Assembly: GCF_002289565.1 (NCBI RefSeq)
Contig: NZ_NTFY01000014.1
Location: 62,001 to 126,000, forward strand
Reading direction: 5' to 3'
DNA: 64,000 nt
Source: Rhodopirellula sp. SM50
GTDB taxonomy: Bacteria > Planctomycetota > Planctomycetia > Pirellulales > Pirellulaceae
The notes beneath the pieces are model-generated. The model did not search any database. It was not told the origin of the DNA and was given only the letters and a program-made list of their open reading frames with translations. Position numbers and translations under genes: made by a program. Shown one piece after another: positions 1 to 8,781 of the stretch. The number at the start of each line of letters is the position of its first letter. Position 1 is the stretch's first letter.

Positions 1-828
1 ACGGTCATTACCGGCTTCGCCCAGGATCACATCCCGCCCCTGCCAACCCGATACGTAATCGTCGCCGGCCCCGGCGTAGATGACGTCGTCCCCGGTGTAT
101 CCATACAGTTTGTCATTTCCGTCCTGCCCGTAGACACGGTCATTGCCACCACCTCCACTGATCCAATCGTCGCCCGCATTGCCATAGATTCGATCATTGC
201 CGGTGTAGCCCCAAAGCGTGTCATCATCTTGGCCGCCCACGATGATGTCGTCGCCGGCCTGGCCGGTGATGTAGTCGTCTCCAAAATGACCAAAGGCCCG
301 ATCATTTCCATCTCCCGCATAGATCCTGTCGTTTCCGTACCCGCCGTAGAGGCTGTCATTGCCGGCACCCCCGTAAAGCGTATCGTTGCCGTTTTGACCG
401 TCGATCAAGTCGCCCGCCGAACCGCCGATCAAAATGTCGTCACCGTCACCGCCGTAGAACCTGGAGAAGATGTTGGTATTGTTCTGGACTCGGTCATTAC
501 CCGCATGCCCGCGAAAAACGATCTGTTGGATCGTGGCAGCGCTGTTGTCGAAAAGCTGGGTTGTCTGGCCGAGGACTGCCACCTGGATTTGGCTGCGATC
601 GGTGTCTCCAGCCCTGTACGAGATTTCCACTGCGTCGCCTGAGTCGGTCCCGTTGATCTGCAAAATGCCGTCGTCCAGCGACACGTCGGCCGCCATCAAT
701 TCACGTTTCTGCAACGATTCCAGCAACAGACGACGTCGATTGTTCGCGCCGCGGCGGCGACGCCGGTCGGATGATCGAGGCGACAGGGTTTGTTGATTCG
801 AGATTCGCAAGAAAGCTGGCAATGACAT
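1..828 (-). CDS. RTX (haemolysin-type Ca-binding) repeat surface protein, 3' part beyond window
   Basis: The reading frame is open from an ATG at 828 to the window edge (276 codons, no stop), so the C-terminus is missing. The N-terminus is very basic (DRRRRRGANNRRR) and is followed at about residues 34-46 by LLLESLQKRELMA. That resembles the LEPR-XLL motif found at the N-terminus of many planctomycete surface proteins. A beta-rich stretch of about 90 residues follows, then from about residue 125 tandem nonapeptides of the type GGDGDDILIGG, GNDTLYGGAGND and GDDYITGQAGDD, which in known proteins form a Ca-binding parallel beta-roll. No classical signal peptide is visible. It lies 196 bp downstream of an ECF-like sigma gene on the same strand, so that sigma factor may control it (inference). 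The substrate or enzymatic activity, if any, cannot be seen. Confidence 0.85.
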   Translation of the reverse strand, partial: MSLPAFLRISNQQTLSPRSSDRRRRRGANNRRRLLLESLQKRELMAADVSLDDGILQINGTDSGDAVEISYRAGDTDRSQIQVAVLGQTTQLFDNSAATIQQIVFRGHAGNDRVQNNTNIFSRFYGGDGDDILIGGSAGDLIDGQNGNDTLYGGAGNDSLYGGYGNDRIYAGDGNDRAFGHFGDDYITGQAGDDIIVGGQDDDTLWGYTGNDRIYGNAGDDWISGGGGNDRVYGQDGNDKLYGYTGDDVIYAGAGDDYVSGWQGRDVILGEAGNDR

Positions 829-1024
829 TTTACGGTTCCAATCGATAGACAGTTGCTCGGACGACTCCGTTGCCGTCTTCATTGCTGCCATCGAAACTGC
901 TGCCGGTTTCCCGGCAGAGAGACGGAAAAATGTCAGATTTTTTCTCAAAATTGCAGAAACAGCCGAGAACTCGCCCGAAATCAGGGGCCTGCGGGCGAGT
1001 TTTCCAAACCAATGATGCCGCCGG

Positions 1025-1615
1025 TCATGAATCCCAGACGTTGCGAATCAGTTTCAGTTTTCTTTCGACCGTGCGTTCAACGCATCCGAGCTGTCGGGAG
1101 ATTTCTAAGTTGGTATAGCCTTCCATCTTGAGCTGGGCGATTCGTCGATACGTCTGGTCCGGTAACTGCTGCATCAGTTCATTGAATTCTTCCGTGACCG
1201 TGGCAGCCAGTTCGGGCGTCGGTTCCGCACCGAGGACCTGGGCCATTCCCAACGCCTCGTCAAGGCCGGGCTGCTGAAACACCGACTCGCCGCGGACCTG
1301 ACCCTCACCACGCTTGAGAGCGAAATCGCGTTTGCGTTGATCGAGTATTTTCCGAACCGTAATGGTCACCAGCACCTTCCACAGATCGTGGCGGTCGTCC
1401 AATTTGGGAAGTCGCTGGTCGTCGACGGCACGAAAGAAACTATTGAAGGCGCTCAGCGCGATGTCCTCTTCGTCGTAGTCGCGTTTCTTGGCGCTACGCA
1501 GCTTGGCGCGTGCCAAGCTAACCAGCTTCTGAAAATACGCGTTCCATAACTCCTGTTGCGAACGAGCTTCGCCGCGTTTGACTTCTTGAAGCCAGAGAGT
1601 GATGTCGTCTTGCAT
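1025..1615 (-). CDS. ECF-like RNA polymerase sigma factor (planctomycete type)
   Basis: A 196-residue protein with an ATG start at 1615. The N-terminal half looks like sigma region 2 (LARAKLRSAKKRDYDEEDI, then ALSAFNSFFRAV). The C-terminal half holds a region-4 helix-turn-helix: LPDQTYRRIAQLKMEGYTN, then EISRQLGCVERTVERKL. The spacing and the EGYTNLEIS...VERTVERKL pattern match the ECF-like sigma factors that are abundant in planctomycetes. Its role would be to direct RNA polymerase to a small regulon in response to a signal. It lies 242 bp downstream of a Ser/Thr kinase gene on the same strand and upstream of the RTX surface gene, so a kinase to sigma to surface-protein pathway is plausible but not shown. 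No anti-sigma gene is adjacent. Confidence 0.88.
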   Translation of the reverse strand: MQDDITLWLQEVKRGEARSQQELWNAYFQKLVSLARAKLRSAKKRDYDEEDIALSAFNSFFRAVDDQRLPKLDDRHDLWKVLVTITVRKILDQRKRDFALKRGEGQVRGESVFQQPGLDEALGMAQVLGAEPTPELAATVTEEFNELMQQLPDQTYRRIAQLKMEGYTNLEISRQLGCVERTVERKLKLIRNVWDS

Positions 1616-1857
1616 TGGTACAACCTCTGATGATTCTCGCTAAGCAATTCGATCCGATTGTGATCGGTATCACCGCTTTGGACAACGACGCCAATTGCCC
1701 CACCTGCACTCATCGTGCGGGTCGATCAAGATGTTTCAAAGCACTAGGGCTCTGTCCCTAAAGTCCTTCAAGCGAAAAGGGGGTAATCGTCCAAGTAGTG
1801 GGTTCAACTTTTTGCGCTCCTGCATTGGGAACGAGAATGAAGCCTCGCTCTCGTGCG
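1616..1857. other. intergenic spacer between kinase and sigma genes
   Basis: 242 bp without a convincing gene. A short TAGGG...CCCTA dyad lies near 1746-1762. It is too weak to call a terminator. Confidence 0.4.
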
Positions 1858-3276
1858 TCAGAAATGGTCTTCACCGGTCAACAAATGCTCCACTTGGTCT
1901 GCATACTTCGCGACCTCCGCAATGCTGGTGCGGATCTCATGGGCGTCGCAAGTCGCGCGTGGATACGAATTCACCATCACGAAATGTGGAAGACCCGATA
2001 CCGACTCGATCCCGATTGCACCATGACTTATCGCAGCATTCAAATGCAACGCCCGCTCATAGTAGGACGCGGATGCTGGGCCGCAAACGCTGAAAACTCG
2101 GACAATGTCCTCGTGGGTTTCCGCGTCCTCGTCAATCTCGACCGAGACGATCTGGTTTCTTCCGTCGGGCAGTATCACGCGAACATGATAACGTTGTCCA
2201 TCAAACTCTGGCAGCATGGAACTTCCGGCCAAAGCCTCCGTCAACATCGATTCAAGACTTCGTAATCCGCCCAGTACGGCCCTCAGATCGTCTCGTAATT
2301 CACTGGCATGTCCATAACGTTGGCCCACCTCACGCCCCAGCGATTTTTGCATGATGTTGGCAATCCCAGCAGGCAGCCTTTCGGCTTCAAAATCCAACGA
2401 TCGAAGCAGGTCGTGCTTGGAGTGAAATCGGACTAACTCACCGATCGACGACGCGTCAATCGCCAGGCGGCCGGTCAGCAAGTAGAAGTAGGAGGCGCCC
2501 ATCGCATAGATATCGCTTTGAATCGACGCCGCGTGTCCGCGAAAAAGTTCCGGCGCCATGTAATTTGGCGTTCCCGAAAGCATGTCGCCGGCCAGCGGTT
2601 GATCGTTCGCGATTTGTTTGGCTAGTCCGAAATCCGCAAGCTTGGCGATTTGCGTCTTCGTCACCATCACGTTGCCTGGTTTGATATCGCGATGAATCAT
2701 GCCCAAATCGTGAGCAACGGCCAGCGCTGAACTGACTTGATACATCCAAGTCGTTGCCTGTAGCGGGTTCAGATTACCCTGTTCCAGCACCAGGTGCTCC
2801 AGCGTTTTGCCGTCCACGTACTCCATCTCCAAGAAGTCCCGGCCATCGCTTCGCCCCAGCGTGTACAGGGTGACCGCGTGTGGATGATTGATGGCCGCCG
2901 ACAGCCGCGCTTCACTTAAAAAGGTTTCAATCGCCCGTTCGCCACGCCCCAGCGTCGACGGACGTAGCACCTTGACGGCGCACGGACGTTGTAGAGAGAG
3001 GTGCGTCGCCAAGTACACCCGCGCCATCCCTCCTTGGCCCAAAAACGCTTCGATTTGATAGTTGGCGAAGGTTTGACCCACGAACGTCTCCGACGGTTCC
3101 TGGTCCTCCGCAAGAAACCCAAGCTCGTTCGTCTCATCCAAATCCACGGTCGAACCGTCGATCCAGTCGGAAAGCCGACCGTCACATCGCGGACAGACCA
3201 CTTCGGTTAGAACCACGTCATATCTTTTGTTGCACCGCTGACAGTATCGTGTCGATCTTGCCATCATCAGACTCAT
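1858..3276 (-). CDS. Ser/Thr protein kinase with N-terminal zinc ribbon and YbjN/CesT-like C-terminus
   Basis: 472 residues, ATG start. Residues 12-31 carry two CxxC pairs (C12, C15, C28, C31), typical of a zinc ribbon. The Hanks-type kinase domain spans about residues 73-345: glycine loop GQGGMARVYLA, lysine in CAVKVL, catalytic loop HRDIKPGN (195-202), DFGLAK (216-221) and GTPNYMAPE. All key catalytic residues are present, so it should be active. No transmembrane segment is seen and it is probably cytosolic. Residues about 375-465 (VRVILPDGRNQIVSVEID through VAKYADQVEHLL) resemble the YbjN / type III chaperone-like fold, a domain often used for protein binding. That assignment is from pattern alone. 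The sigma gene at 1025-1615 lies downstream on the same strand, so the kinase may act on a sigma-dependent switch (inference). Confidence 0.9.
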   Translation of the reverse strand: MSLMMARSTRYCQRCNKRYDVVLTEVVCPRCDGRLSDWIDGSTVDLDETNELGFLAEDQEPSETFVGQTFANYQIEAFLGQGGMARVYLATHLSLQRPCAVKVLRPSTLGRGERAIETFLSEARLSAAINHPHAVTLYTLGRSDGRDFLEMEYVDGKTLEHLVLEQGNLNPLQATTWMYQVSSALAVAHDLGMIHRDIKPGNVMVTKTQIAKLADFGLAKQIANDQPLAGDMLSGTPNYMAPELFRGHAASIQSDIYAMGASYFYLLTGRLAIDASSIGELVRFHSKHDLLRSLDFEAERLPAGIANIMQKSLGREVGQRYGHASELRDDLRAVLGGLRSLESMLTEALAGSSMLPEFDGQRYHVRVILPDGRNQIVSVEIDEDAETHEDIVRVFSVCGPASASYYERALHLNAAISHGAIGIESVSGLPHFVMVNSYPRATCDAHEIRTSIAEVAKYADQVEHLLTGEDHF

Positions 3277-3651
3277 GCTCGTTGGAAGCAGCTGCTCGGC
3301 TGCATGATCCGGTCAATCGGTTCCGAAATCGTCGGGAAAACCGTATCGGCGCTATCACTTAGCACGCCATTGAAACGTCGATTGACTGGACTTCAGTGTA
3401 ATAGAATGCGAAGTGCGATATTGTTGCAACCTAAACAAGCAACCAGGTCATGCAATACGACGGTGGCGGCGCTGTCGCCCATTTGATTGACGGCAGCGGG
3501 AACGATGCACTAGCAGTCAGGGGTAGGTCAATTTTCGGGTTCGAATCGTAGCGGAAGCCGCCAAGGCTTTCAGCACGTGCGCGCGGCGTCAACGCGCCGG
3601 CCGAAACTCTTGGCGAGTTCCGCTACTCGAAAACCAAGCTGCGCCGGACTG
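3277..3651. other. intergenic region upstream of kinase, with inverted repeat
   Basis: 375 bp with no gene that I can support. It contains the inverted repeat listed at 3548-3626. The remainder (3277-3545) presumably carries the kinase promoter on the minus strand, but no clear -35/-10 pair could be picked. Confidence 0.4.
3548..3626. repeat. imperfect inverted repeat (GTAGCGGAA family)
   Basis: The left arm GTAGCGGAAGCCGCCAAGG (3548-3566) pairs with the right arm that ends TTGGCGAGTTCCGCTAC (3610-3626). The arms extend to CTTTC/GAAAC and enclose about 30 bases. The structure sits downstream of the DUF1592 gene stop, where it could form a transcript-end hairpin. I recall similar sequences scattered in Rhodopirellula intergenic regions, but could not check this here. 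Confidence 0.65.
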
Positions 3652-6192
3652 CTAGCGTGATCGAAAAGTCTCGCTGGTCAGGACTGCAATCACGATCGTT
3701 CGCAGCCCCGCGTCATCATCGGCTTGAACACGCTCGTGGAGGTCGTCGATCGCGAAGCGGTCGGTGTGTTCCATCTGCCGGCCCGTGGCATACGTAAGCA
3801 GTTTTTCGATCAGGCTGCGGGTGAACTGGTCGTGACGGCTCGCTCGCAAGACCGTTTTGAAGCTTGCAAAATCATCGAACGTTTCTCCCGACGGTAATTT
3901 GCCGGAAGCATCGATCTTTGCCGCCGAGCCCTTTCCCTTGGGCTTCGGGTACTTGGTCCGCCAGCGCCCGATCGGGTCATAAGTTTCCAGCGCGAAGCCG
4001 AGCGGGTCGATGTTTCGGTGGCAGACGAAGCACGTTTTGTCTTCGCTGTGCCTGGACAACTTCTCGCGAATCGTGGTCGCTCCGCTGACATCGGCGTCAA
4101 TCGAGGGCACTTCGTCCGGCGGCGGGGGTGGTGGGGTGCCGAGGATGTTTTCCATCACCCACACACCGCGGGTCACCGGCGAAGTGTCGACACCATTGGC
4201 GCTGACGGTCAACACACCCGCCATCCCCAGAACGCCTCCACGCTGTTTGTTGCCGGCCAAGCTGACGCGTTGAAATCCGTCGGCCAAACGGAGCGTTTTT
4301 TGTTCGGGCAACCCGTACAGCTTGGCGAGCTTCTTGTCGACAAAGGTGTAATCGGCGTCCAAAAACTCGCTCACCGGACCGTCGTCGTCCAACAGGTGCC
4401 GAAAGAATCGCCTCGCCTCCTGCTTCATCGACTCCGGCAAGTTTTCGGCGTAATACTGCGGGACGTCTTTCCGCGGCGGCGGCAAATTGCCGATGTCGCG
4501 AAGGTTCAACCAGCTATCGGTGAATCCAATGACGAATGCCCCGGAACGTTCGTCATCGAGCATTCGAACGATCTGTTTTTTTAACTCGCCAGGCTCGGTC
4601 AGCTTGCCCTCATCCGCGGCGTCGAACAACACGTCATCCGGTGGCGCTGCCCACAACGCATACGACAGACGCGATGCGAGATCGTAGGGACCGAGCAACG
4701 TTTCTTGTTCCGGAGTGATTTCGCTGAGGTAGAGAAACGACGGCGAGCACAGCATCATCTTCAACGTGTCCAAGGCTGCCTGCCGCGGCGTCGCATCGGC
4801 AGACACTCGCTGCTGATAAAACGTCTCGATCCGATCGCGATCGGAGTCGTTCAGCGGGCGGCGGTAGGCACGCCGGCCGAAGGCGAACAGTTGCTCGAGC
4901 GCGCGATCGTCCTGAAAGCCTTGCGGTCCAAACACGGCCACCTGCTCCTTCCCGCCGTGTGATTCCTCGATCGGACCGTGGACCTTGATCTCCCCGATCC
5001 GAATGTGGGGCAATTTGCCTTCGCGAAGGATGTGGGTTCGACTGACGCCGGCTTTGTATTTCTTGGGGTCGAACTCGTCCTTGTAGCGTTTGTTGACCTC
5101 GATCACCGAAGCCCGAGATTCGTAAGGGCCGTTGGGAAAGATAAACCGCGGTGTCTGTCCGGCTTCAAGCCAAACGCGGAATGTCAACCATTCCGGCTGC
5201 TCATCCGGCACGATCGCGCGTCCCAGAATCGGTTCGATCGCTTGCGGGTAATGGATGTGTCCCTTCGTCACGTCGCCCGGAACGACGGCCAGTTGAAAGG
5301 GCTCGGAAAAGTCGATGCGAAAGATTTTGGGATCGTAGTGGGTGTCGCGATGCATCGCCTGGGCGTGGACTTCAATGTCGTAAAGCCCGGCGACCGGCAC
5401 GCCATGCAAAAAGTCTTCGATGTGCCCGTAGCCGCCCTGCCGCGTGTCGGTGTTGGGCTGTTCGTACAGACAAAGGTACTCGTAGTTCAACGCGCTTCGG
5501 TGCGGGTTGGAGAGTTCTTCGTACTGACGAAAATTGTCGCGAAAGTGCCACGTCTTCGGCTCCATCGCGGGCTTGCCCAGTCGAGCTTCCACCAGTCGGT
5601 TGGCGGCCTGGAAGTACTGATCGAGCAGAAAGCCGGACGTCACGAGGGATTCGCCCAGATTGTCCATGTGGCCGACGGTGTTGTCCTTCGGGAAGTCAGC
5701 GGTCAGCCCCAGCGTGTCGACGCGGCGATCGAACAGCGTCGCCAGCGTGTTTTCGTATTCACGATTGGAAAGCCGACGCATCACCGTCCGCCCGCCCGAT
5801 CCCTTTAACCGCTGGCGGGATGCGTCGATGCCGTTTCGCAACGCGTCGAGCACCGCCAGACGCTCACCATCGGTCGGTTGCGGTGCATCCTCCGGCGGCA
5901 TCAGTTTGAGCGTCAGCTGATCGACGATTTCGTCAGCGATGATCTGTTGCTCGACCGAGGCGAGCGGCAACTTGAAGGAGTCAAACTCGCGGTTGCCCTC
6001 GGCCGAATCGGCGTTGTGACACTCGGCGCAGTATTGACCGAGGAAGTCGGCGACAACCGCCTGGGGCGTTGTCGGCGGTTGGGGGTCGGGTTCCGATTCA
6101 GCCGCACGCAACGTTGTGCCCGCGGCAAGTAAAACAACAACGGTCCACGCGGCGCGAATCGATCCCCCGCCGAAGCACTCAAAGGAAAACAT
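3652..6192 (-). CDS. secreted DUF1587/1595/1592/1588/1585 protein with CxxCH haem motifs
   Basis: 846 residues from the ATG at 6192. Longer in-frame starts would overlap the upstream DUF1552 gene and are rejected. A signal peptide is evident (AAWTVVVLLAAGTTLRAAE, about 14-32). CAECH (55-59) fits a cytochrome c-type haem site. After it come the domains known from this planctomycete family: DUF1587 (RRLSNREYENTLATLFD), DUF1595 (FAFGRRAYRRPLNDSDR), DUF1592 (around LASRLSYALWAAPPDDVLFD), DUF1588 with a second CxxCH (CFVCHRNIDPLGFALETYD), and DUF1585 at the C-terminus. The family is abundant in planctomycetes, is exported, and is thought to act with the DUF1552 partner. The biochemical role is not established. 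The start lies 13 bp after the DUF1552 stop, so the two are probably co-transcribed. Confidence 0.92.
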   Translation of the reverse strand: MFSFECFGGGSIRAAWTVVVLLAAGTTLRAAESEPDPQPPTTPQAVVADFLGQYCAECHNADSAEGNREFDSFKLPLASVEQQIIADEIVDQLTLKLMPPEDAPQPTDGERLAVLDALRNGIDASRQRLKGSGGRTVMRRLSNREYENTLATLFDRRVDTLGLTADFPKDNTVGHMDNLGESLVTSGFLLDQYFQAANRLVEARLGKPAMEPKTWHFRDNFRQYEELSNPHRSALNYEYLCLYEQPNTDTRQGGYGHIEDFLHGVPVAGLYDIEVHAQAMHRDTHYDPKIFRIDFSEPFQLAVVPGDVTKGHIHYPQAIEPILGRAIVPDEQPEWLTFRVWLEAGQTPRFIFPNGPYESRASVIEVNKRYKDEFDPKKYKAGVSRTHILREGKLPHIRIGEIKVHGPIEESHGGKEQVAVFGPQGFQDDRALEQLFAFGRRAYRRPLNDSDRDRIETFYQQRVSADATPRQAALDTLKMMLCSPSFLYLSEITPEQETLLGPYDLASRLSYALWAAPPDDVLFDAADEGKLTEPGELKKQIVRMLDDERSGAFVIGFTDSWLNLRDIGNLPPPRKDVPQYYAENLPESMKQEARRFFRHLLDDDGPVSEFLDADYTFVDKKLAKLYGLPEQKTLRLADGFQRVSLAGNKQRGGVLGMAGVLTVSANGVDTSPVTRGVWVMENILGTPPPPPPDEVPSIDADVSGATTIREKLSRHSEDKTCFVCHRNIDPLGFALETYDPIGRWRTKYPKPKGKGSAAKIDASGKLPSGETFDDFASFKTVLRASRHDQFTRSLIEKLLTYATGRQMEHTDRFAIDDLHERVQADDDAGLRTIVIAVLTSETFRSR

Positions 6193-6205
6193 GACGTGCT
6201 CGCAA

Positions 6206-7489
6206 TTAGCAGAAGCTGCCGGTACTGGTTCCGAATGACTCCGTCTCGACTCCCATCCGTTGGGCGATGTCGACAAAGAGGTTGCAGAGGGGAACCTTGC
6301 CGGGGCCATCGCTGGCCACCTTTTTGAATTCGCCGCGACCGTATCCACCGCCGGCCAACACGATCGGCAGATCGTTGTTGGTGTGCGAATTTCCGTTCCC
6401 CATTCCGCTTCCAAACAGTACCGCTGTTGAATCGAGCAACGTCTGATCCCCGTCCTCGACGGCGGCGAGCCGACTCAAGAAGTTGCCGAACTGTTCCAGT
6501 TGGTAGGTCTCCAGCGTGATCAGGTTCGCGATCGCTTCGTCGTCATTGCCGTGATGCGAAAGGCTGTGATAGGACTTGTCGATGCCGAGGTTTTGCGGCA
6601 GAAAGCTGCCGCCGATCTCCAAGGTGGCGACGCGTGTCGAGTCGGTCTGCAGGGCCAAAGCGATCAGCTCGTACAGCAACGGAAGGTCCTCGACCGTGTT
6701 CCGATTGGCCGGTTTCTCAAACGGAGGTTCCGGCTTGGGCTGGTCGGCCCATTGGCGACGAGATTGCAGACGTTTTTCGACGTCTCGAATCGAGCTGAAG
6801 TACTCGTCCAGCTTGGCCTTGTCTTCTCGGTTGACTTGCTTGGAAAGCGCCCCGGCCTCGTCGACGATCGAATCCAGGATCGAAGCCTGCAGCGAGTTCT
6901 CCTTGACCATTTCGGCACGACGTTCTTTCGATTCGGTGACGAACAGTTTTTCGAACAGCTCAGCGGGGCCGGTGATCGGGGGCACGCGGACGCCGGACTT
7001 GGTCCAGGACAGCTGGCAGCCGCCGTGGATGCCGCCTTCGGACCCGACGGTGAGCGACGGGAAACGGGTTTGGGGTCCAATTTCATCGGCGATGAATTGA
7101 TCGATCGTGACGTTCCCATCGGGCCGTTGTTTGGACTCGTGGTGCAGCACGCCCGAGAGAAACGTGTGGACGGCAAAGTGTCCACCGCGGAGCCCGTGAT
7201 CGAGCCCACGATAGACGGTGATCTGGTCACGATTTTCGGCCAGCGGCTTCAGCAGCGTGGTTTCCTCGAACGCTTTGCCGGGCGTCTCGGGGAACAACTG
7301 TTTCTGTTGAAAGCCGAGCAAGTTGCCCACGGCGACGAACCGACGCGCCCCCGCACCGGCCCCACGAGAGGCCCGAACAGGCGTGTTGCCGCCAACGGAC
7401 TCCGCCCGCAACGATGACAGCCCTGGCAGGGCAAGGGATCCGGCAAGGGATTGAAGCACGACACGGCGGGGATGAACTGATCTAGACAT
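6206..7489 (-). CDS. DUF1552 domain-containing exported protein
   Basis: 427 residues, ATG start. The N-terminus (HPRRVVLQSLAGSLALPGL) has a twin-arginine pair followed by a hydrophobic stretch, suggesting Tat export. The rest matches DUF1552: GNLLGFQQKQLFPETPGK, then TVYRGLDHGLRGGHFAVHTF, the SYHSLSHHGND segment, and a GSGMGNGNSHTNNDLPIVL segment near the C-terminus. This family is sulfatase/alkaline-phosphatase-like in some descriptions, but its activity is not established. It is the first gene of a two-gene unit with the DUF1592 gene (13 bp gap), an arrangement repeated many times in planctomycete genomes. The 5' side (7490-7946) is repeat-rich, so the promoter would lie just upstream or within the repeats. 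Confidence 0.92.
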   Translation of the reverse strand: MSRSVHPRRVVLQSLAGSLALPGLSSLRAESVGGNTPVRASRGAGAGARRFVAVGNLLGFQQKQLFPETPGKAFEETTLLKPLAENRDQITVYRGLDHGLRGGHFAVHTFLSGVLHHESKQRPDGNVTIDQFIADEIGPQTRFPSLTVGSEGGIHGGCQLSWTKSGVRVPPITGPAELFEKLFVTESKERRAEMVKENSLQASILDSIVDEAGALSKQVNREDKAKLDEYFSSIRDVEKRLQSRRQWADQPKPEPPFEKPANRNTVEDLPLLYELIALALQTDSTRVATLEIGGSFLPQNLGIDKSYHSLSHHGNDDEAIANLITLETYQLEQFGNFLSRLAAVEDGDQTLLDSTAVLFGSGMGNGNSHTNNDLPIVLAGGGYGRGEFKKVASDGPGKVPLCNLFVDIAQRMGVETESFGTSTGSFC

Positions 7490-7630
7490 GCCACCAGTTT
7501 AGCCGAATTGCACCCACACGACCAACCTCAACGGACGATCCATGGATCACGCAGTTGAAACGAAACGTTCGCTACCGCTGTTCGCTACCGTTGTACGGCG
7601 GGGCCAAGAGTGGTTGATGACCGAGCGTTA

Positions 7631-7959
7631 GCCCAATACCACTAAATCGACGTGGGTTTTGCTCAGGGTAGGGCCCGTAGGCTCGCGCCAAACGGCTGAT
7701 CATCAATTGACATCAGCCGGTTCGCGCCAGCGTCCGGGCAGCCGCGCTGGTTTTACGCGTGTGCCCGTAGGCTCGCGCCAAACGGCTGATCACCAATTGA
7801 CATCAGCCGGTTCGCGCCAGCGTCCGGGCAGCCGCGCTGGTTTTACGCGTGTGCCCGTAGGCTCGCGCCAAACGGCTGATAACCAAATGATATCAGCCGG
7901 TTCGCGCCAGCGTCCGGGCCCATCCAATGATCTCAACGACGCGGTATTAGGCTTTACCC
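7631..7959. repeat. palindromic repeat element, copy A, with 90-bp tandem amplification
   Basis: The outer arms are GCCCAATACCACTAAAT (7631-7647) and GCGGTATTAGGCTTTACCC (7941-7959), inverted with respect to each other. Between them a 90-bp unit starting GCCCGTAGGCTCGCGCC repeats at 7673, 7763 and 7853 (the last shortened, to about 7920). Each unit has an imperfect hairpin: CGCGCCAAACGGCTGAT, a loop of about 11 bases, then ATCAGCCGGTTCGCGCC. The right arm overlaps the 3' end of the PEP-CTERM gene. The same element is found near 42011-42164 and 50431-50543. It carries no gene. Confidence 0.85.
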
Positions 7960-8690
7960 GATCCTTCGCATGGCAGCACGCTTGAAGGCGAAACCCCGGC
8001 GCGTTTGCGGCGCATCGACATGCAACCGCCAGCCATGACGATCCAAACCGCAAGACTGGCTGGCTCGGGAATCGTCGAATTCGACGAGCTGACCGCGAAA
8101 TTGTCGATCGCTGCGACCGTTTCGAACCCGACGTCGTTGTCGAGAAGCCGAAACGTAATCGTCGCCGATTCACCGAGCACCTCATTCGGCAGAGTCAACG
8201 AAATACGACCGGAGAAGTCCGTCCCGCCGGCCTTGCCTTGAAAGCCGGCGATCGAAACGGCAGGATCGAAGTCGACGTCGATCGGAACCACACCCGGAAA
8301 GAAACTTTCCAGACCGTCCAGCGGGTCAGGCACCACCCCCGACACATCGACGACGAACAGATCCAAGACATCCGTATCGGGTGACGTCGTCAGCTCTGCC
8401 GCAAAGGAATCGTCAAGTGTTGCACCCGTCGGCGTCGTCGCAGTCGTTGAAAAGGCGAAGTCGAACGTCAATGACGAACTTCCGCCGGGAATCGTAAATG
8501 TCTGCATCAACACTCCAGATTCATCGAACTGGGCAAAGTCACCCGGCGGCGGCTCTGAAACCGAACCGGTCGACGAATACCCCTGCAACGCTACGGAACT
8601 GGAGAAATCGCCGTTGATGACCACACCCGCGTTTGCCGGAACGCTGGCAAGGGCAAAGACGAGACACAGACAGGATGGAATCTTTAACAC
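7947..8690 (-). CDS. PEP-CTERM sorting domain protein
   Basis: 247 residues from a GTG start at 8690. GAGG lies about 10 bases upstream and supports this start. A signal peptide (LKIPSCLCLVFALASVPANA) precedes a beta-rich ectodomain of about 185 residues that begins GVVINGDFSSS, a common opening for planctomycete PEP-CTERM proteins. The sorting signal is IPEPASLAVWIVMAGG followed by the basic cluster RRKR. In known systems exosortase recognises PEP and removes the tail during export. Unusually, 17 more residues (AGVSPSSVLPCEGSGKA) follow the basic cluster. The last few codons and the stop lie inside the right arm of a palindromic repeat. It is 91 bp downstream of the giant gene, on the same strand. 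Ligand and role are unknown, and no exosortase gene is in the window. Confidence 0.9.
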   Translation of the reverse strand: MLKIPSCLCLVFALASVPANAGVVINGDFSSSVALQGYSSTGSVSEPPPGDFAQFDESGVLMQTFTIPGGSSSLTFDFAFSTTATTPTGATLDDSFAAELTTSPDTDVLDLFVVDVSGVVPDPLDGLESFFPGVVPIDVDFDPAVSIAGFQGKAGGTDFSGRISLTLPNEVLGESATITFRLLDNDVGFETVAAIDNFAVSSSNSTIPEPASLAVWIVMAGGCMSMRRKRAGVSPSSVLPCEGSGKA

Positions 8691-8781
8691 TTGGAATACC
8701 TCATGATGAACCGCGGCGCGTGCACCACAGCGACAGTATAATTGGATTCATCGGATCGGGTTCGGTCAGGCATCGGTCGCC

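Noticed and set aside
6193-6414. N-terminal extension of the DUF1592 gene to 6414
   Set aside because: It would overlap the DUF1552 gene out of frame by about 200 bp and put 74 unrelated residues before a clear signal peptide.
7673-7920. CRISPR array
   Set aside because: The units are 90-bp direct repeats without spacers of unique sequence, and no cas gene is near.
7659-7985. Plus-strand frame of 108 codons in the 90-bp repeats
   Set aside because: The product is just the repeat translated (VGSRQTADHQLTSAG), with no start context or homology that I recognise.
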